Source: Pseudonocardia nematodicida
GTDB taxonomy: Bacteria > Actinomycetota > Actinomycetes > Mycobacteriales > Pseudonocardiaceae
Length of the DNA: 64,000 nt
NCBI RefSeq assembly: GCF_040105385.1
Contig: NZ_JBEDNQ010000013.1
Span: forward strand, 124,001 to 188,000
Direction of reading: 5' to 3'
Part shown: piece after piece, positions 48,697 through 57,814 of the stretch
Layout of the letters: every line of letters starts with the position of its first letter
How positions within the stretch are numbered: the first letter of the stretch is position 1
Notes under the pieces: model-generated
Databases searched by the model: none
Told to the model about the DNA's origin: nothing
What the model saw: only the letters and a program-made list of their open reading frames with translations
Translations under genes and position numbers: made by a program

Positions 48697-49979
48697 CGGT
48701 GCGCGCCGGCGCCGGTGACGCCGGTCGCCCGCAGGAGAAGGTGCATCGCGACGTCCACCGACCGTTCGCGGACGTCGGTCCGGCCTCCGGGCAGCTGCAC
48801 GTCACGGGCGATCACCTCGCCGACCGCGGTGCTGACACACAGGCAGACGTAGCCGACCGGCTTCGCCTCGGTCCCGCCGTCCGGGCCGGCGACGCCGGTG
48901 ATGCCGACCCCGACGTCGGCGCCGAACCGGTCCCGGGCGCCGTCGGCCAGCGCGCGGGCGACCTCCGGCGACACCGACCCGTGCTCGGCGATCACCTCCG
49001 CGGGTACGCCGAGCAGCGCGGTCTTGGCCTCGTTCGCGTAGGCGACCACCCCGCCCGCGACGTAGGCCGACGACCCCGGCCGGTCGACCAGCCGTCCGGC
49101 CAGCAGCCCGCCGGTGCAGGACTCGCCGGTCGCGACCGTCCACCCCTTGGCCCGCAGGGCGTCGGCGAGCAGCTCGTCGGTGCTCGTGCCGTCCGCGCTG
49201 ATCAGCTGCCGGGCGTGCTTCTCGACGATCGCGTCGGCGAGCGCGCGGGCCGCGTCCTCCGCGCCCGGCAGCGGGCGCAGGTCGACCTCCAGCTCGGACC
49301 GGCGCAGGCACGTCGTCACCTCCACCCCGGACGGGTCGAGACCGCGCAGCGTCGCCGCGATCTCCGACTCGGGCAGCCCGGCGAAGCGCAGCAGCCGCGG
49401 CTCGGTGCGCGGGGCGCGCGCGAGCAGCTCCGCGACGGGTGCGGCCGCCAGCGCGGCCGGCCACATCCCGGCGAGCTCCCGCGGCGGCCCGGGCAGGACG
49501 ACGACGAGCGGGCCGCCGTCGCGCCGCACGGCCAGCCCCGGCGCGGTCCCGACCGGCTCGAGCACGGTCGCGCCGCGCGGCACCCGGGCCTGCTTGTCGG
49601 TCGCCGCGTCCAGCGCCGGCCCGTCGAACCCGGACCGGCTCGCCCAGCCCGCGACCTTGGCGTGGATACGGTCCCGCAGTCCCGCGTCGAGCTCCATCGG
49701 TGCCCCGCAGAACGCGGCGACGACGTCCGCGGTCAGGTCGTCGGCGGTCGGGCCGAGTCCACCACTGGTGACGACGAGGTCGTCGCCGGCCGCGGAGTCG
49801 AGCTCGGCCCGCAGGTCCTCGGGCCGGTCCCCCACCAGTACCACCCGGCGCACCTCGATGCCGAGCTCCCCCAGCGCCCGGGACAGGAACGGCCCGTTGG
49901 CGTCGGCGAGCAGCCCGGTCAGCAGCTCGCTCCCGGTCACCAGGACGGACGCGGTGGGGCGGGTCGGGGGCGTCGGCAT
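48693..49979 (-). CDS. cinA: CinA family nicotinamide-nucleotide amidase
   Basis: 428 residues: N-terminal COG1058/MoaB-like domain (TGSELLTGLLADANGPFLSRAL, SGGLGPTADDLT), linker, and C-terminal CinA/PncC domain (GWTVATGESCTGGLLAGRL, GITGVAGPDGGTEAKPVGYV). The enzyme deamidates NMN in NAD salvage, and the N-terminal half can act as ADP-ribose pyrophosphatase. The ATG at 49979 lies 6 nt after TAGGTT and has no ribosome site, a leaderless arrangement. Confidence 0.93.
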   Translation of the reverse strand: MPTPPTRPTASVLVTGSELLTGLLADANGPFLSRALGELGIEVRRVVLVGDRPEDLRAELDSAAGDDLVVTSGGLGPTADDLTADVVAAFCGAPMELDAGLRDRIHAKVAGWASRSGFDGPALDAATDKQARVPRGATVLEPVGTAPGLAVRRDGGPLVVVLPGPPRELAGMWPAALAAAPVAELLARAPRTEPRLLRFAGLPESEIAATLRGLDPSGVEVTTCLRRSELEVDLRPLPGAEDAARALADAIVEKHARQLISADGTSTDELLADALRAKGWTVATGESCTGGLLAGRLVDRPGSSAYVAGGVVAYANEAKTALLGVPAEVIAEHGSVSPEVARALADGARDRFGADVGVGITGVAGPDGGTEAKPVGYVCLCVSTAVGEVIARDVQLPGGRTDVRERSVDVAMHLLLRATGVTGAGAHR

Positions 49980-50442
49980 GGCCCGAACCTACCCGCGCGC
50001 CGGGGCCCTCGCCGCCACTCCGCGGGCGCCCCGCACGATCGGCCGCAACGGTCCCCGAACGGCCCAACCGCGCGGCCGGGTCACCCGGCGGTGCGCGACC
50101 GCGCGGGCGTCGCCGCAGGTCGTCCGGTGTGGCATCACCGATCGATCGAACGGATCACCCGATCGTGAGGCAACCTCCACCCGGACACGCCGACAGGCGC
50201 TCGCCGACGGCGTGTCCTCGCCGGTTCCGGACCGCTCGTCGCGGGCGACGCGCTCGCCGACGATCATGCCCCGTCGTGTCCCGGATCCCGGCGCGGCGCG
50301 CGACCGGCGCCCGACCTGGACGGACGGGCAGATCGACACCGGAACCGGTGAACCCTGCCGCACCGATGACACAGAGTGGTCACGACTGCGCAGACGGACG
50401 CTCTCAGTGTGGTCTCAGCGCGGGTGCCCGACACTGTGTGGC
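49980..50442. other. Gap between cinA and the glycosyltransferase gene
   Basis: 463 bp without a supported gene. The cinA promoter occupies the left end (AACCTA at 49986-49991 on this strand). GCGCTCGCCGACG occurs twice (50197-50209 and 50250-50262, 53 bp apart). The reading frame of the glycosyltransferase is open far upstream of 50443, but codon content there is not coding-like. Confidence 0.45.
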
Positions 50443-51963
50443 ATGTCAGGGATGTCTGGGACCACCGGCCACGCCGGACCGTCGGACGACGCCGCTACCT
50501 GGGTGGGCGAGCTCGACAGACTCGCACCGCTGCGTGACCTGCGCGTCGCCCCGGAGTTCCGGGCCGCCCGGCTGCTGATCACCGTCGGCGGCACGCCGCA
50601 GGGGCAGGTCACCGTACCGTTGCGGAACGGTCGTGCGACCGCCGCCGACCTCGAGGCCGCCTGCGTGACCCTCGGCCCGCCCGAGCAGGTCACGCCGGCC
50701 CCGGTCGCCGCCGACCCGGTCACCGTCGTGATCGCGACGCGGAACCGTCCCGAGTCGCTGGCCCGCTGCCTGCGCGCCGTGCTCGCCTCCGACCACCCCG
50801 CGCTGTCGGTCATCGTCGTGGACAACGACCCCACCGACGAGCTGACCCGCGACGCCGTCGCGGCCGCCGGGTCGCCCCGGGTCCGCTACGTCCGCGAGCC
50901 CCGCCGCGGCGCCTCGGTCGGGCGCAACCGCGGGCTGGCCGAGGCCCGGACCGAGATCGTGGCGTTCACCGACGACGACACCGAGGTCGACCCCGCCTGG
51001 GCCTCCCGCCTCGCCGGCGCCTTCGCCGCCGACCCCGAGCTGGCCTGCGTCTCCGGCCCGGTGCTGGCCGCCCGCCTGGGCAGCCCCGAGGAGCGCGCCG
51101 CGGACGTCGCGCTGGCCTGGAACAAGGGCTTCGCCCCGCGCCGGTTCACCCTCGACAACCCGCCCGAGGACTCGCCGATCTTCCCGTTCGCGCCCGGCCT
51201 GTTCGGCATCGGCGCGAATCTGGCCGTGCGCGCCGCCGCGGCCCGCGCCGCCGGCGGCTTCGACGAGGCGATGGGCCCGGGCACCCCCACCCACGGCGGC
51301 GAGGACTGCGAGTTCCTCGTCCGGATGATCCTCAACAGCTACGTGCTGGGCTACGTGCCGGGCGCCTACCTGTGGCACCACCACCGTCCCGACGCGCACG
51401 CCCTGCGCGCCCAGATGGAGGGCTACGCGGTCGGGCTCGGCAGCTTCCTCGCCAAGGTCGCCCTGTCGCCGCAGGGCCGCACCGCGGCGCTGCGCCGGCT
51501 GCCCGCCGCCGTCGCACGGCTGCGGCACATCTCGGCCCGTGAGGCCGGCGCCGGTGAGGCGATGCCCGCCGACGCCGACCAGACCCGCGCCCGCGGCCTG
51601 CTGACCGGGCCGCGCGCCTACCTGCAGTCCCGCCGCGCGGTCCGCCGGGCCGGCGGAGCGGTGCCCCCGCTGGTGACCCAGCCGATGCAGGCGGTCACGC
51701 CGAAGAACCCCGCCGCATTCGGGACACCGTCCGCCACGGCGCCGGTGTCCCGGCCGGCCGCCGGCCGGGAGCCCGGGCGGGACCCCGTCGCGCCGCCGGT
51801 GCCGGTCGCACCGGCCCTCGTCGCGGGGTCGTCGGCCGGAGCGTTCACGGCGGTCCGCCCGGTTCCCGCGACCGGGTCCGCGGCCACCGACCCCGGCGCT
51901 CCGGCGCCGGGCCCCGGGCACGCCCCGGCGCCCGGTCACGGGGGCCCGGCCGTCCGGACCTGA
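50443..51963 (+). CDS. Family 2 glycosyltransferase
   Basis: 506 residues. After an N-terminal domain of about 95 residues comes a GT-A catalytic domain with VTVVIATRNRPESLARCL, VIVVDNDPTDELT, the metal-binding TDDDTEVD and the acceptor-region GPGTPTHGGEDCEFLVRMI. No membrane helix is evident. The last 110 residues are Pro/Ala-rich and low in complexity. Such actinobacterial GT2 enzymes make cell-surface glycans or glycolipids; donor and acceptor are unknown. The start is ATG 50443 or 50452; neither has a strong ribosome site. Confidence 0.85.
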   Translation: MSGMSGTTGHAGPSDDAATWVGELDRLAPLRDLRVAPEFRAARLLITVGGTPQGQVTVPLRNGRATAADLEAACVTLGPPEQVTPAPVAADPVTVVIATRNRPESLARCLRAVLASDHPALSVIVVDNDPTDELTRDAVAAAGSPRVRYVREPRRGASVGRNRGLAEARTEIVAFTDDDTEVDPAWASRLAGAFAADPELACVSGPVLAARLGSPEERAADVALAWNKGFAPRRFTLDNPPEDSPIFPFAPGLFGIGANLAVRAAAARAAGGFDEAMGPGTPTHGGEDCEFLVRMILNSYVLGYVPGAYLWHHHRPDAHALRAQMEGYAVGLGSFLAKVALSPQGRTAALRRLPAAVARLRHISAREAGAGEAMPADADQTRARGLLTGPRAYLQSRRAVRRAGGAVPPLVTQPMQAVTPKNPAAFGTPSATAPVSRPAAGREPGRDPVAPPVPVAPALVAGSSAGAFTAVRPVPATGSAATDPGAPAPGPGHAPAPGHGGPAVRT

Positions 51964-52046
51964 GCGGCCCCGGTGCCGCGCCCGGTCCCGTCCCGCCCGG
52001 GTACCCGGCCGGAACGCCGAGGCGGCGTCCCGGAACGTTTGTGCGA

Positions 52047-52066
52047 CCTACGACCGCGGTCGTAGG
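52047..52066. promoter_or_regulatory. 20-bp perfect palindrome
   Basis: CCTACGACCGCGGTCGTAGG reads the same on both strands and overlaps TAGGGT (52063-52068), a possible -10. A second TAGGGT lies at 52085-52090. It stands in the 250 bp gap before the STAS gene and tRNA-Sec. TetR-like binding is plausible; a cruciform or terminator is the alternative. Confidence 0.6.
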
Positions 52067-52213
52067 GTGGGCGCCCGCCCTGACTAGGGTGGGAGCGGGG
52101 GGCCACACGAGCGGCACGTCAAGCAACGGCGGCCGGTTGTCATCCACGGTGAGACCCAGGTGAGAGCCGGGCCGCGCACCGCTGTCGACGACTGTCGAGG
52201 GAGCACGAGAAAC

Positions 52214-52606
52214 ATGAGCAGTGAGACGCCCACCGGGGTGGGGGACGAGCAGGGCCCCGACGTCGGCGAGGTCGTCCGCTTCGAGGTGGTCGAGCACTCC
52301 GGCGGCGCGATCGTCGTCCACGTGCACGGCGAGATCGACACGATGACCGCGCCGGTGCTGTCCGAGCAACTGGCCGAGAAGATCCCGTCCGCGGCCTTGC
52401 TGGTGGTCGACCTGACCCGGGTCACGTTCCTGGGGTCGGCCGGCCTGGCCGCGCTGGTCGAGGCCAAGGCGAAGGCGGAGGGGGCCGACAGCCGGCTGCG
52501 GCTGGTGTGCGGATCGCACGCCGTGACCCGCGCGCTGGAGGCGACCAACCTGATGTCCCTGTTCGACGTCGCCGACGGTGTCCCGGAGGCACTCCGGACG
52601 GCGTGA
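52214..52606 (+). CDS. STAS-domain anti-anti-sigma factor
   Basis: 130-residue SpoIIAA/RsbV-like protein. VHVHGEIDTMTAPVLSEQL and VVDLTRVTFLGSAGLAALVEA contain the Ser (in LGSAG) that a partner kinase would phosphorylate. Unphosphorylated protein binds the anti-sigma kinase and frees a sigma factor. The ATG at 52214 has GAGGGAG about 10 nt upstream. tRNA-Sec starts 8 bp after the stop, so this transcript may run into selC. A paralogue lies at 61034. Confidence 0.9.
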   Translation: MSSETPTGVGDEQGPDVGEVVRFEVVEHSGGAIVVHVHGEIDTMTAPVLSEQLAEKIPSAALLVVDLTRVTFLGSAGLAALVEAKAKAEGADSRLRLVCGSHAVTRALEATNLMSLFDVADGVPEALRTA

Positions 52607-52613
52607 GGGCCGG

Positions 52614-52709
52614 GGAGGCGTATGGGCGCCTGGTGGCCCCCGCGGTCTTCAACACCGACGTGGCCGGGTATCCCGGCCAGGCGGGTTCGATTCCCGTCCG
52701 CCTCCGCCA
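52614..52709 (+). tRNA. selC: tRNA-Sec (anticodon TCA)
   Basis: A 96-nt tRNA with all special features of tRNA-Sec. There is a GGAGGCG acceptor strand paired to CGCCTCC, an anticodon arm CGGT-CTTCAAC-ACCG with TCA at 52649-52651, and a very long variable arm (GGCCGGG/CCCGGCC). The T arm GCGGGTTCGATTCCCGT and an encoded 3' GCCA complete it. It decodes UGA as selenocysteine with SelA, SelB and SelD, all encoded within the next 8.5 kb. Confidence 0.96.
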
Positions 52710-52739
52710 TCTCCGCCAGGGCTACTACGGTGATCCGCC

Positions 52740-54041
52740 GTGCCGCCCGTGAGCTCAGAACCGATCTCCTCGCCCCCCGCGTCGCCGCCCGCCGATGACC
52801 CGGCGCGCCGGCTGACCGACGTCGCCGGCGCGGTGCGCTCCGGGCGGCGCACCGCCGGCGAGGTGGCCGTCGCGCTGCTCGACCGGCTCGGGACCCCCGG
52901 TGCCGACCCGGCGGCGCTGCTCTCGGTCGACCCGGAGGCGCTGCGGGCCGCGGCGGCCGGACTCGACCGGCGGACCGACCGGTTCGCCCTCCCGCTGGCC
53001 GGCGTACCGGTCGCGGTCGAGGACGGCATCGCGGTCGCCGGGCGCGGCGACGAGCCGGTCCGGCGGCTGCGCACCGCGGGCGCGCTCGTCGTCGGCCGGG
53101 CGCGGACCGCGGAGCTCGGGATCGGTCCCGACGACTCCCCCGGCGGCCGGGCGACGGCGGCCGCCGTCGCCGCCGGGCTGGTCCCGCTCGGGGTCGGGGT
53201 GGACGGCGACGGCGCCCTGCGCGCGGCCGCCGCGGCGCACGGGCTGGCCGCGCTCAAGCCGGGACGCCGGGTGCTGCCGCTGTCCGCCGTGCAGGAACGC
53301 CGATGGTCAGGGCTCGCCGAGACCACACTGGTGACCGCGGGCCCGGCCGACCTGCTCGCCGCACTCGACGCGCTCACCGCGCCCACGGCGCGCGGGACCG
53401 CGGCCGCCCGGGCCGGGGACCCGGCCCGCCTCGCCCGGGCCGTGTCGGACCCGGACGGCGCTCCCGCCGCACCGGCCGGCGGCGACCCGGACGCGCCCGC
53501 ACCCGTCGGGACGCTGGTCTGCTCGCTGCGCACCGGCCGGACCGGCCACGCCGACCCGACCGCCGCCGCCGGCGTGCACGCCGCGCTCCGGCTGCTGGAG
53601 GCCGCCGGCCTGCGGCTCGTCGCCGCGGACCCGCCCTACGGCGCGGTGCTGTCGGTGCACGCCGCCCGCCGCCGGCAGGCGGGGCTGGCCCGCAACGTCG
53701 ACGACCTCGGCCTGGACCCCTCGGCGCTGCCCCGCCCGGCCCGGGCGGCGCTGCGGCGCGGACGCCGGATCCGTCGCCTCGGCGGGGTCCGGCCGGCCAC
53801 CCCGGCGTCCTGGCGGCAGCGGCTGCTGGGCTGGCTCGACGACACCGGCGCCGAGGCGGCGCTGCTGCCCGCCCCGGCCGGTCCGGCGGGCGCGGGCTCG
53901 ACCGGGCTGGCGGCCTGGAACCTCACCGGGCTGCCGTCGCTGGTCGCGCCGGTGCCGTGGGCCGGTGGGCGGACCGGCGTCCAGCTCGTCGGCCGGCCGG
54001 GTTCGGAACGGCGGCTGCTCGCCACCGCGGCGCTGCTGTAG
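52740..54041 (+). CDS. Amidase-signature-fold protein without catalytic residues
   Basis: 433 residues with the amidase signature fold, but the Ser-cisSer-Lys triad is gone. The Lys of PVAVKD is Glu (PVAVED), the GGSSGGS loop is DDSPGGR (cis-Ser to Pro), and the nucleophile of DTGGSIR is Ala (DGDGALR). The downstream GLKPGR segment remains. It cannot be an ordinary amidase; a scaffold or binding role is possible. The GTG at 52740 lies 8 nt after TACGGT, a leaderless pattern. It starts 30 bp after tRNA-Sec and converges on the cds1-like gene. Confidence 0.8.
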   Translation: MPPVSSEPISSPPASPPADDPARRLTDVAGAVRSGRRTAGEVAVALLDRLGTPGADPAALLSVDPEALRAAAAGLDRRTDRFALPLAGVPVAVEDGIAVAGRGDEPVRRLRTAGALVVGRARTAELGIGPDDSPGGRATAAAVAAGLVPLGVGVDGDGALRAAAAAHGLAALKPGRRVLPLSAVQERRWSGLAETTLVTAGPADLLAALDALTAPTARGTAAARAGDPARLARAVSDPDGAPAAPAGGDPDAPAPVGTLVCSLRTGRTGHADPTAAAGVHAALRLLEAAGLRLVAADPPYGAVLSVHAARRRQAGLARNVDDLGLDPSALPRPARAALRRGRRIRRLGGVRPATPASWRQRLLGWLDDTGAEAALLPAPAGPAGAGSTGLAAWNLTGLPSLVAPVPWAGGRTGVQLVGRPGSERRLLATAALL

Positions 54042-54046
54042 CCCGT

Positions 54047-55147
54047 TCAGACCGCGGGCGGTTCCCACCTGCCGGTGGCCAGGAAGCGCTCCAGCGTCGC
54101 CGTGTACGGAGCGAGGTCCATGCCCTGCCCGGCGACCCAGCCGTCGTCGTAGTAGCTGTGCCGGTAGCGCTCGCCGCCGTCGCACAGCAGCGTGACGACG
54201 CTGCCCGTCCGGCCGTCCCGGATCATCCCGGCGACGAGCTGGTAGACGCCCCACAGGTTGGTGCCGGTCGACCCGCCGGCCCAGTGCCCGGTTCGCTCGC
54301 GCAGGTGCCGGACGGCGGCGACGCTGGCCGCGTCGGGCACCGGGAACATCCGGTCGATCACCGACGGCACGAAGCTCGGCTCCATCCGCGGCCGGCCGAT
54401 GCCCTCGATCCGCGACGGCATCCCGGTCACGTGGTCGGCCACCCCGCTCGCCCAGCCGGGCAGGAACGCCGAGTTCTCCGGGTCCACCACCGCGAGCCGG
54501 GTCGGCAGCCGCCGGTAGCGCAGGTAGCGGCCGATCGTCGCCGACGTCCCGCCGGTACCGGCGCCGACGACGATCCACTCCGGGATCGGGTGTGGTTCCT
54601 CGGCGAGCTGGGACAGGATCGACTCGGCGATGTTGTTGTTGCCCCGCCAGTCGGTGGCCCGCTCGGCGTAGGTGAACTGGTCCAGGTAGTGCCCGCCGGA
54701 CTCGGCGGCCAGCCGCTCGGCCTCGGCGTAGACGTCCGGGCCGCGCTCGACGAAGTGGCACCGCCCGCCCTCGCGCTCGATCAGCGCCACCTTCTCCGGG
54801 CTGGTGGAGCGGGGCATCACCGCCACGAACGGCAGCCCCAGCAGCCGGGCGAAATAGGCCTCGGACACCGCGGTCGACCCGGAGCTGGCCTCCACGACCG
54901 TCGTACCCTCGGTGATCCAGCCGCTGGCCAGTGCGAACAGGAACAGCGAGCGGGCCAGCCGGTGCTTGAGGCTGCCGGTGGGGTGCACCGACTCGTCCTT
55001 GAGGTAGACGTGCACGCCCCACTCGGCGGGCAGCTCCAGCACGTGCAGGTGGGTGTCGGCCGACCGGTTGGCGTCGGCCTGCACGCGGCGCATCGCCTCG
55101 TCGGTCCAGGCTCGGGTACGGGCGCAGGAACGGTCGACCGGGTCCAC
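54047..55147 (-). CDS. cds1: PLP-dependent L-cysteine desulfhydrase, Cds1-like
   Basis: 366-residue member of the cysteine synthase (beta) family, strikingly like Mycobacterium tuberculosis Cds1 (Rv3684), which breaks cysteine to pyruvate, ammonia and H2S. The PLP Lys61 lies in TGSLKHRLARSLFL; EASSGSTAVSEAYF, RATDWRGNNNIAES and VVGAGTGGTSATIGRY are shared. The GTG at 55147 is 11 bp after the selD stop, so the two are one operon. Adjacency to selD suggests it could also release selenide from selenocysteine, which is inference. Confidence 0.9.
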   Translation of the reverse strand: MDPVDRSCARTRAWTDEAMRRVQADANRSADTHLHVLELPAEWGVHVYLKDESVHPTGSLKHRLARSLFLFALASGWITEGTTVVEASSGSTAVSEAYFARLLGLPFVAVMPRSTSPEKVALIEREGGRCHFVERGPDVYAEAERLAAESGGHYLDQFTYAERATDWRGNNNIAESILSQLAEEPHPIPEWIVVGAGTGGTSATIGRYLRYRRLPTRLAVVDPENSAFLPGWASGVADHVTGMPSRIEGIGRPRMEPSFVPSVIDRMFPVPDAASVAAVRHLRERTGHWAGGSTGTNLWGVYQLVAGMIRDGRTGSVVTLLCDGGERYRHSYYDDGWVAGQGMDLAPYTATLERFLATGRWEPPAV

Positions 55148-55158
55148 GCCCGCGGACC

Positions 55159-56211
55159 CTATGCGATCAGGTGCACGGTCCCACCGCCCTCGTTCCCCCC
55201 GCCCTCGGTGACCGCGCCGATCCGGGCCGCCCGGTGGCCCCGTCCGCGCAGCCACGCGACGGCGGCGTCGGCGGCGTCCGGCGCGGCGCCGAACAGCAGG
55301 CCGCCCGAGGTCTGGGCGTCGGCGAGCAGCAGCACCTCGTCCTCGGTCACCTCGCCCGCGATCCGGTCGGCCACCCACTCACGGTTGCGGCGGGTGCCGC
55401 CGGGCACGACGCCGCCGGCGATCAGCTCGCGCACCCCGTCCAGCACCGGCACGGCCGCGACGTCCACCCGTGCGTCCACACCGGACGCGGCCGCCATCTT
55501 CGCCAGGTGGCCGAGCAGGCCGTAGCCGGTGACGTCGGTGCACCCTCCTGCGCCGGCCTCGCGCGCGGCGACGGCGGCGTCGGCGTTCGGTGTGGTCATC
55601 GCGGCCACCGCGGCGTCGACGTCGGCCGGGACACCGCGCTTCACCGCCGTCGAGATCACCCCGATGCCCAGCGGCTTGGTCAGCACCAGCGCGTCGCCGG
55701 GCCGCAGCCCGGCGTTGGTCAGCACCCGGTCCGGGTGCACCTCGCCGATCACGGCCAGGCCGTACTTGGGCTCCGGGTCGTCGATGGTGTGCCCGCCGAC
55801 CACGGCGAACCCGCAGTTCCGGCCGATCTCCGCGCCGCCGGCCAGCACCTCGGTGAGGACCTCGGGCCCCAGGTCGTCGGACGGCCAGCACACCAGGTTC
55901 AGCGCGAACAGCGGCGTGCCGCCCATCGCGTAGACGTCGGACACCGCGTTGGTCGCCGCGATCGCGCCCCAGGTGCGCGGGTCGTCGACGATCGGGGTGA
56001 AGAAGTCCGTGGTCGCGACCAGCGCCCGGTCCGCCGACAGCCGCCAGACCGCGGCGTCGTCACCGGTGTCGGTACCGACCAGCAGGTCCGGGTGCGACGG
56101 CGGGACGAGGCCGGCCAGCGCCGCGTCCAGCCGGGCCTGGCCGAGCTTGCACCCGCACCCGGCGCCGTGGCTGAACTCGGTGAGCCGCCGGCGGGTCACG
56201 GTCTCCGACAT
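55159..56211 (-). CDS. selD: Selenide, water dikinase (selenophosphate synthetase)
   Basis: 350 residues. Makes selenophosphate from selenide and ATP, the selenium donor for SelA. The glycine-rich N-terminus HGAGCGCK holds the active-site Cys19 (cysteine rather than selenocysteine) and Lys22. VGTDTGDDAAVW, TTDFFTPIVDDP and TDVTGYGLLGH follow. The ATG at 56211 is preceded by GAGGGGAC. It is transcribed away from selA/selB, together with the cds1-like gene. Confidence 0.95.
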   Translation of the reverse strand: MSETVTRRRLTEFSHGAGCGCKLGQARLDAALAGLVPPSHPDLLVGTDTGDDAAVWRLSADRALVATTDFFTPIVDDPRTWGAIAATNAVSDVYAMGGTPLFALNLVCWPSDDLGPEVLTEVLAGGAEIGRNCGFAVVGGHTIDDPEPKYGLAVIGEVHPDRVLTNAGLRPGDALVLTKPLGIGVISTAVKRGVPADVDAAVAAMTTPNADAAVAAREAGAGGCTDVTGYGLLGHLAKMAAASGVDARVDVAAVPVLDGVRELIAGGVVPGGTRRNREWVADRIAGEVTEDEVLLLADAQTSGGLLFGAAPDAADAAVAWLRGRGHRAARIGAVTEGGGNEGGGTVHLIA

Positions 56212-56339
56212 GGCTGTCCCCTCTCGGCGGTGACGGGCGTCACCGCCGACGCTACCCGCACGGCCGAACGGGACACCGGATCGCAGGCCGCCGGGCGACC
56301 GGCCGGTCCCGTCCGTCGAACGGGGGCTGCGCGACCACC

Positions 56340-57713
56340 GTGGCGCACCCGAGACTGTCTCGTCGTGATGGTGGCGTGAGAGGTGTACGGGGCCGGGCCG
56401 GCGGCGTGGGATCCGATGCGGGACCCGGACGGGAGCCGGTCGGGGAGGCGGTCGACGACGTGACCGGCGAGGAGGGCGCGACGACCGCGGACGAGTCGTC
56501 GGACGCCGGACACGACGCGGGCCGTGATCCGGACCCCGACCGCCGCACCGGCCACGACCCGGGCCAGCACGCGGACGACGTGCGGGACGACGAGTCCACC
56601 CGGGCCGCCACCCGCCCCGTCGCCGAGGCGCGGCCGGCGGCCGCCCGGGGCGGGGACGGCGCGCAGGCCGGGCCCGCGGCTCCCGGGGCTCCCGGTTCCG
56701 CGGACGGGGCGCTGCAGTCCCGGCTGGCCGCGGCCGACGCCGACCGCGCCGAGCTGCGCCGCCGGGTCGAGATCCTCGCCGCGGCGCTGGAGGAGGCCCG
56801 GGCCCGCCCGCCCGAGACGTTCGGGATGCGCGCGGACAAGGTGCTGCGGATGGCCGAGCACGACGCCGAGCGGCGTCGCCGCGCCGCCGAGGCCGACGCC
56901 GGGCAGCTGCGCGAGCAGGCCCGCGCGGAGGCGGACCGGCTCGTCGGCGACGCCCGCGAGCACGCCGGCCGGATCACCGCCGGCGCGCACGCCGAGGCCG
57001 GGCGGATGCTCGCCGACGCCCGCGCCGAGGCGGACCGGCTGGTCGGCACGGCCCGGGCCGACATCGACCGGCTGCGCGCCGCGGGCGCGGGGGCCCGCCG
57101 GGACAGCGCGCTGACCGCCGACGCCGCGGCGTCGATGCACGCGCACGCGGTCGGGGTCCGGGACGCCGTGCGGGAGGAGATCGCACGGCTGCACGGGGTG
57201 CTCGGCGACGAGCTCGGGCGGCTCGGGGGGCCGGCGCCGGCGGGCACCGGCGTCGGGCGCGGCTCCGCTCCCGGTGGCGGGTGGGTCGACGACACCGGCG
57301 GTGCTCGCAACGGCGGTCCGGACGGCACCGGATCGTTGTCCGCGGCGCCGGGGCCGCGGCGTGCGGGCGCGCACGCCCTGTTCGATCCCGAACCGGGTCC
57401 GCCCGGACCGGCACGCCCCGCGAGCCCGCAGCCCTGGCCCGCGCAACCCGGCGTTCCGCAGCCCGAGAGCCGTCAGCCCGGGAACCCGCAGCGTGGGGGC
57501 GCGCGGCCCGACGGTTCGTGGCTCGACGGTCCGTGGCCCGGGACCTCGCCGTCCGGTGACCCGCAGCCCCGGATCTCGCTGCCCGCCCAACGCGGGCCGG
57601 AGGACACCGCGGTGGATCCCGAGCCGGACGCGATCGACGCGGACGTCGCCCACGGCGCCGACGTGGAGGCCGAGGGCAGCGGCGAGCCGGTGCGGGACAC
57701 CGCGGGTTCCTGA
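56340..57713 (+). CDS. Coiled-coil protein with DivIVA-like segment
   Basis: 457 residues in three parts: a Gly/Asp-rich N-terminus (1-125), a strong heptad coiled coil (about 126-290) and a Pro/Gly-rich tail. The coiled coil includes FGMRADKVLRMAEHDAERRRRAAEADAG and repeats of the form A-R-A-E-A-D-R-L-V-G, as in DivIVA/Wag31-like and cell-division scaffold proteins. No DivIVA N-terminal membrane-binding domain is seen. The function is unknown. The start could be GTG 56340 or GTG 56376. It lies between divergent selD and selA. Confidence 0.65.
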   Translation: MAHPRLSRRDGGVRGVRGRAGGVGSDAGPGREPVGEAVDDVTGEEGATTADESSDAGHDAGRDPDPDRRTGHDPGQHADDVRDDESTRAATRPVAEARPAAARGGDGAQAGPAAPGAPGSADGALQSRLAAADADRAELRRRVEILAAALEEARARPPETFGMRADKVLRMAEHDAERRRRAAEADAGQLREQARAEADRLVGDAREHAGRITAGAHAEAGRMLADARAEADRLVGTARADIDRLRAAGAGARRDSALTADAAASMHAHAVGVRDAVREEIARLHGVLGDELGRLGGPAPAGTGVGRGSAPGGGWVDDTGGARNGGPDGTGSLSAAPGPRRAGAHALFDPEPGPPGPARPASPQPWPAQPGVPQPESRQPGNPQRGGARPDGSWLDGPWPGTSPSGDPQPRISLPAQRGPEDTAVDPEPDAIDADVAHGADVEAEGSGEPVRDTAGS

Positions 57714-57814
57714 CCCGGGCGGGGCCGTACCTCGTCCCGGGTGGGAGCGCGCGGGCTGCCGGGAGCGGCGGCGTTCCGCGGGACACCGTCGGGCTGCGGT
57801 ACTACCGTGCGTGG

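Noticed and set aside
49114..50442. Long upstream extension of the glycosyltransferase frame
   Set aside because: The codons run antisense to cinA and are Ser/Arg/Pro-rich; the family begins near 50443.
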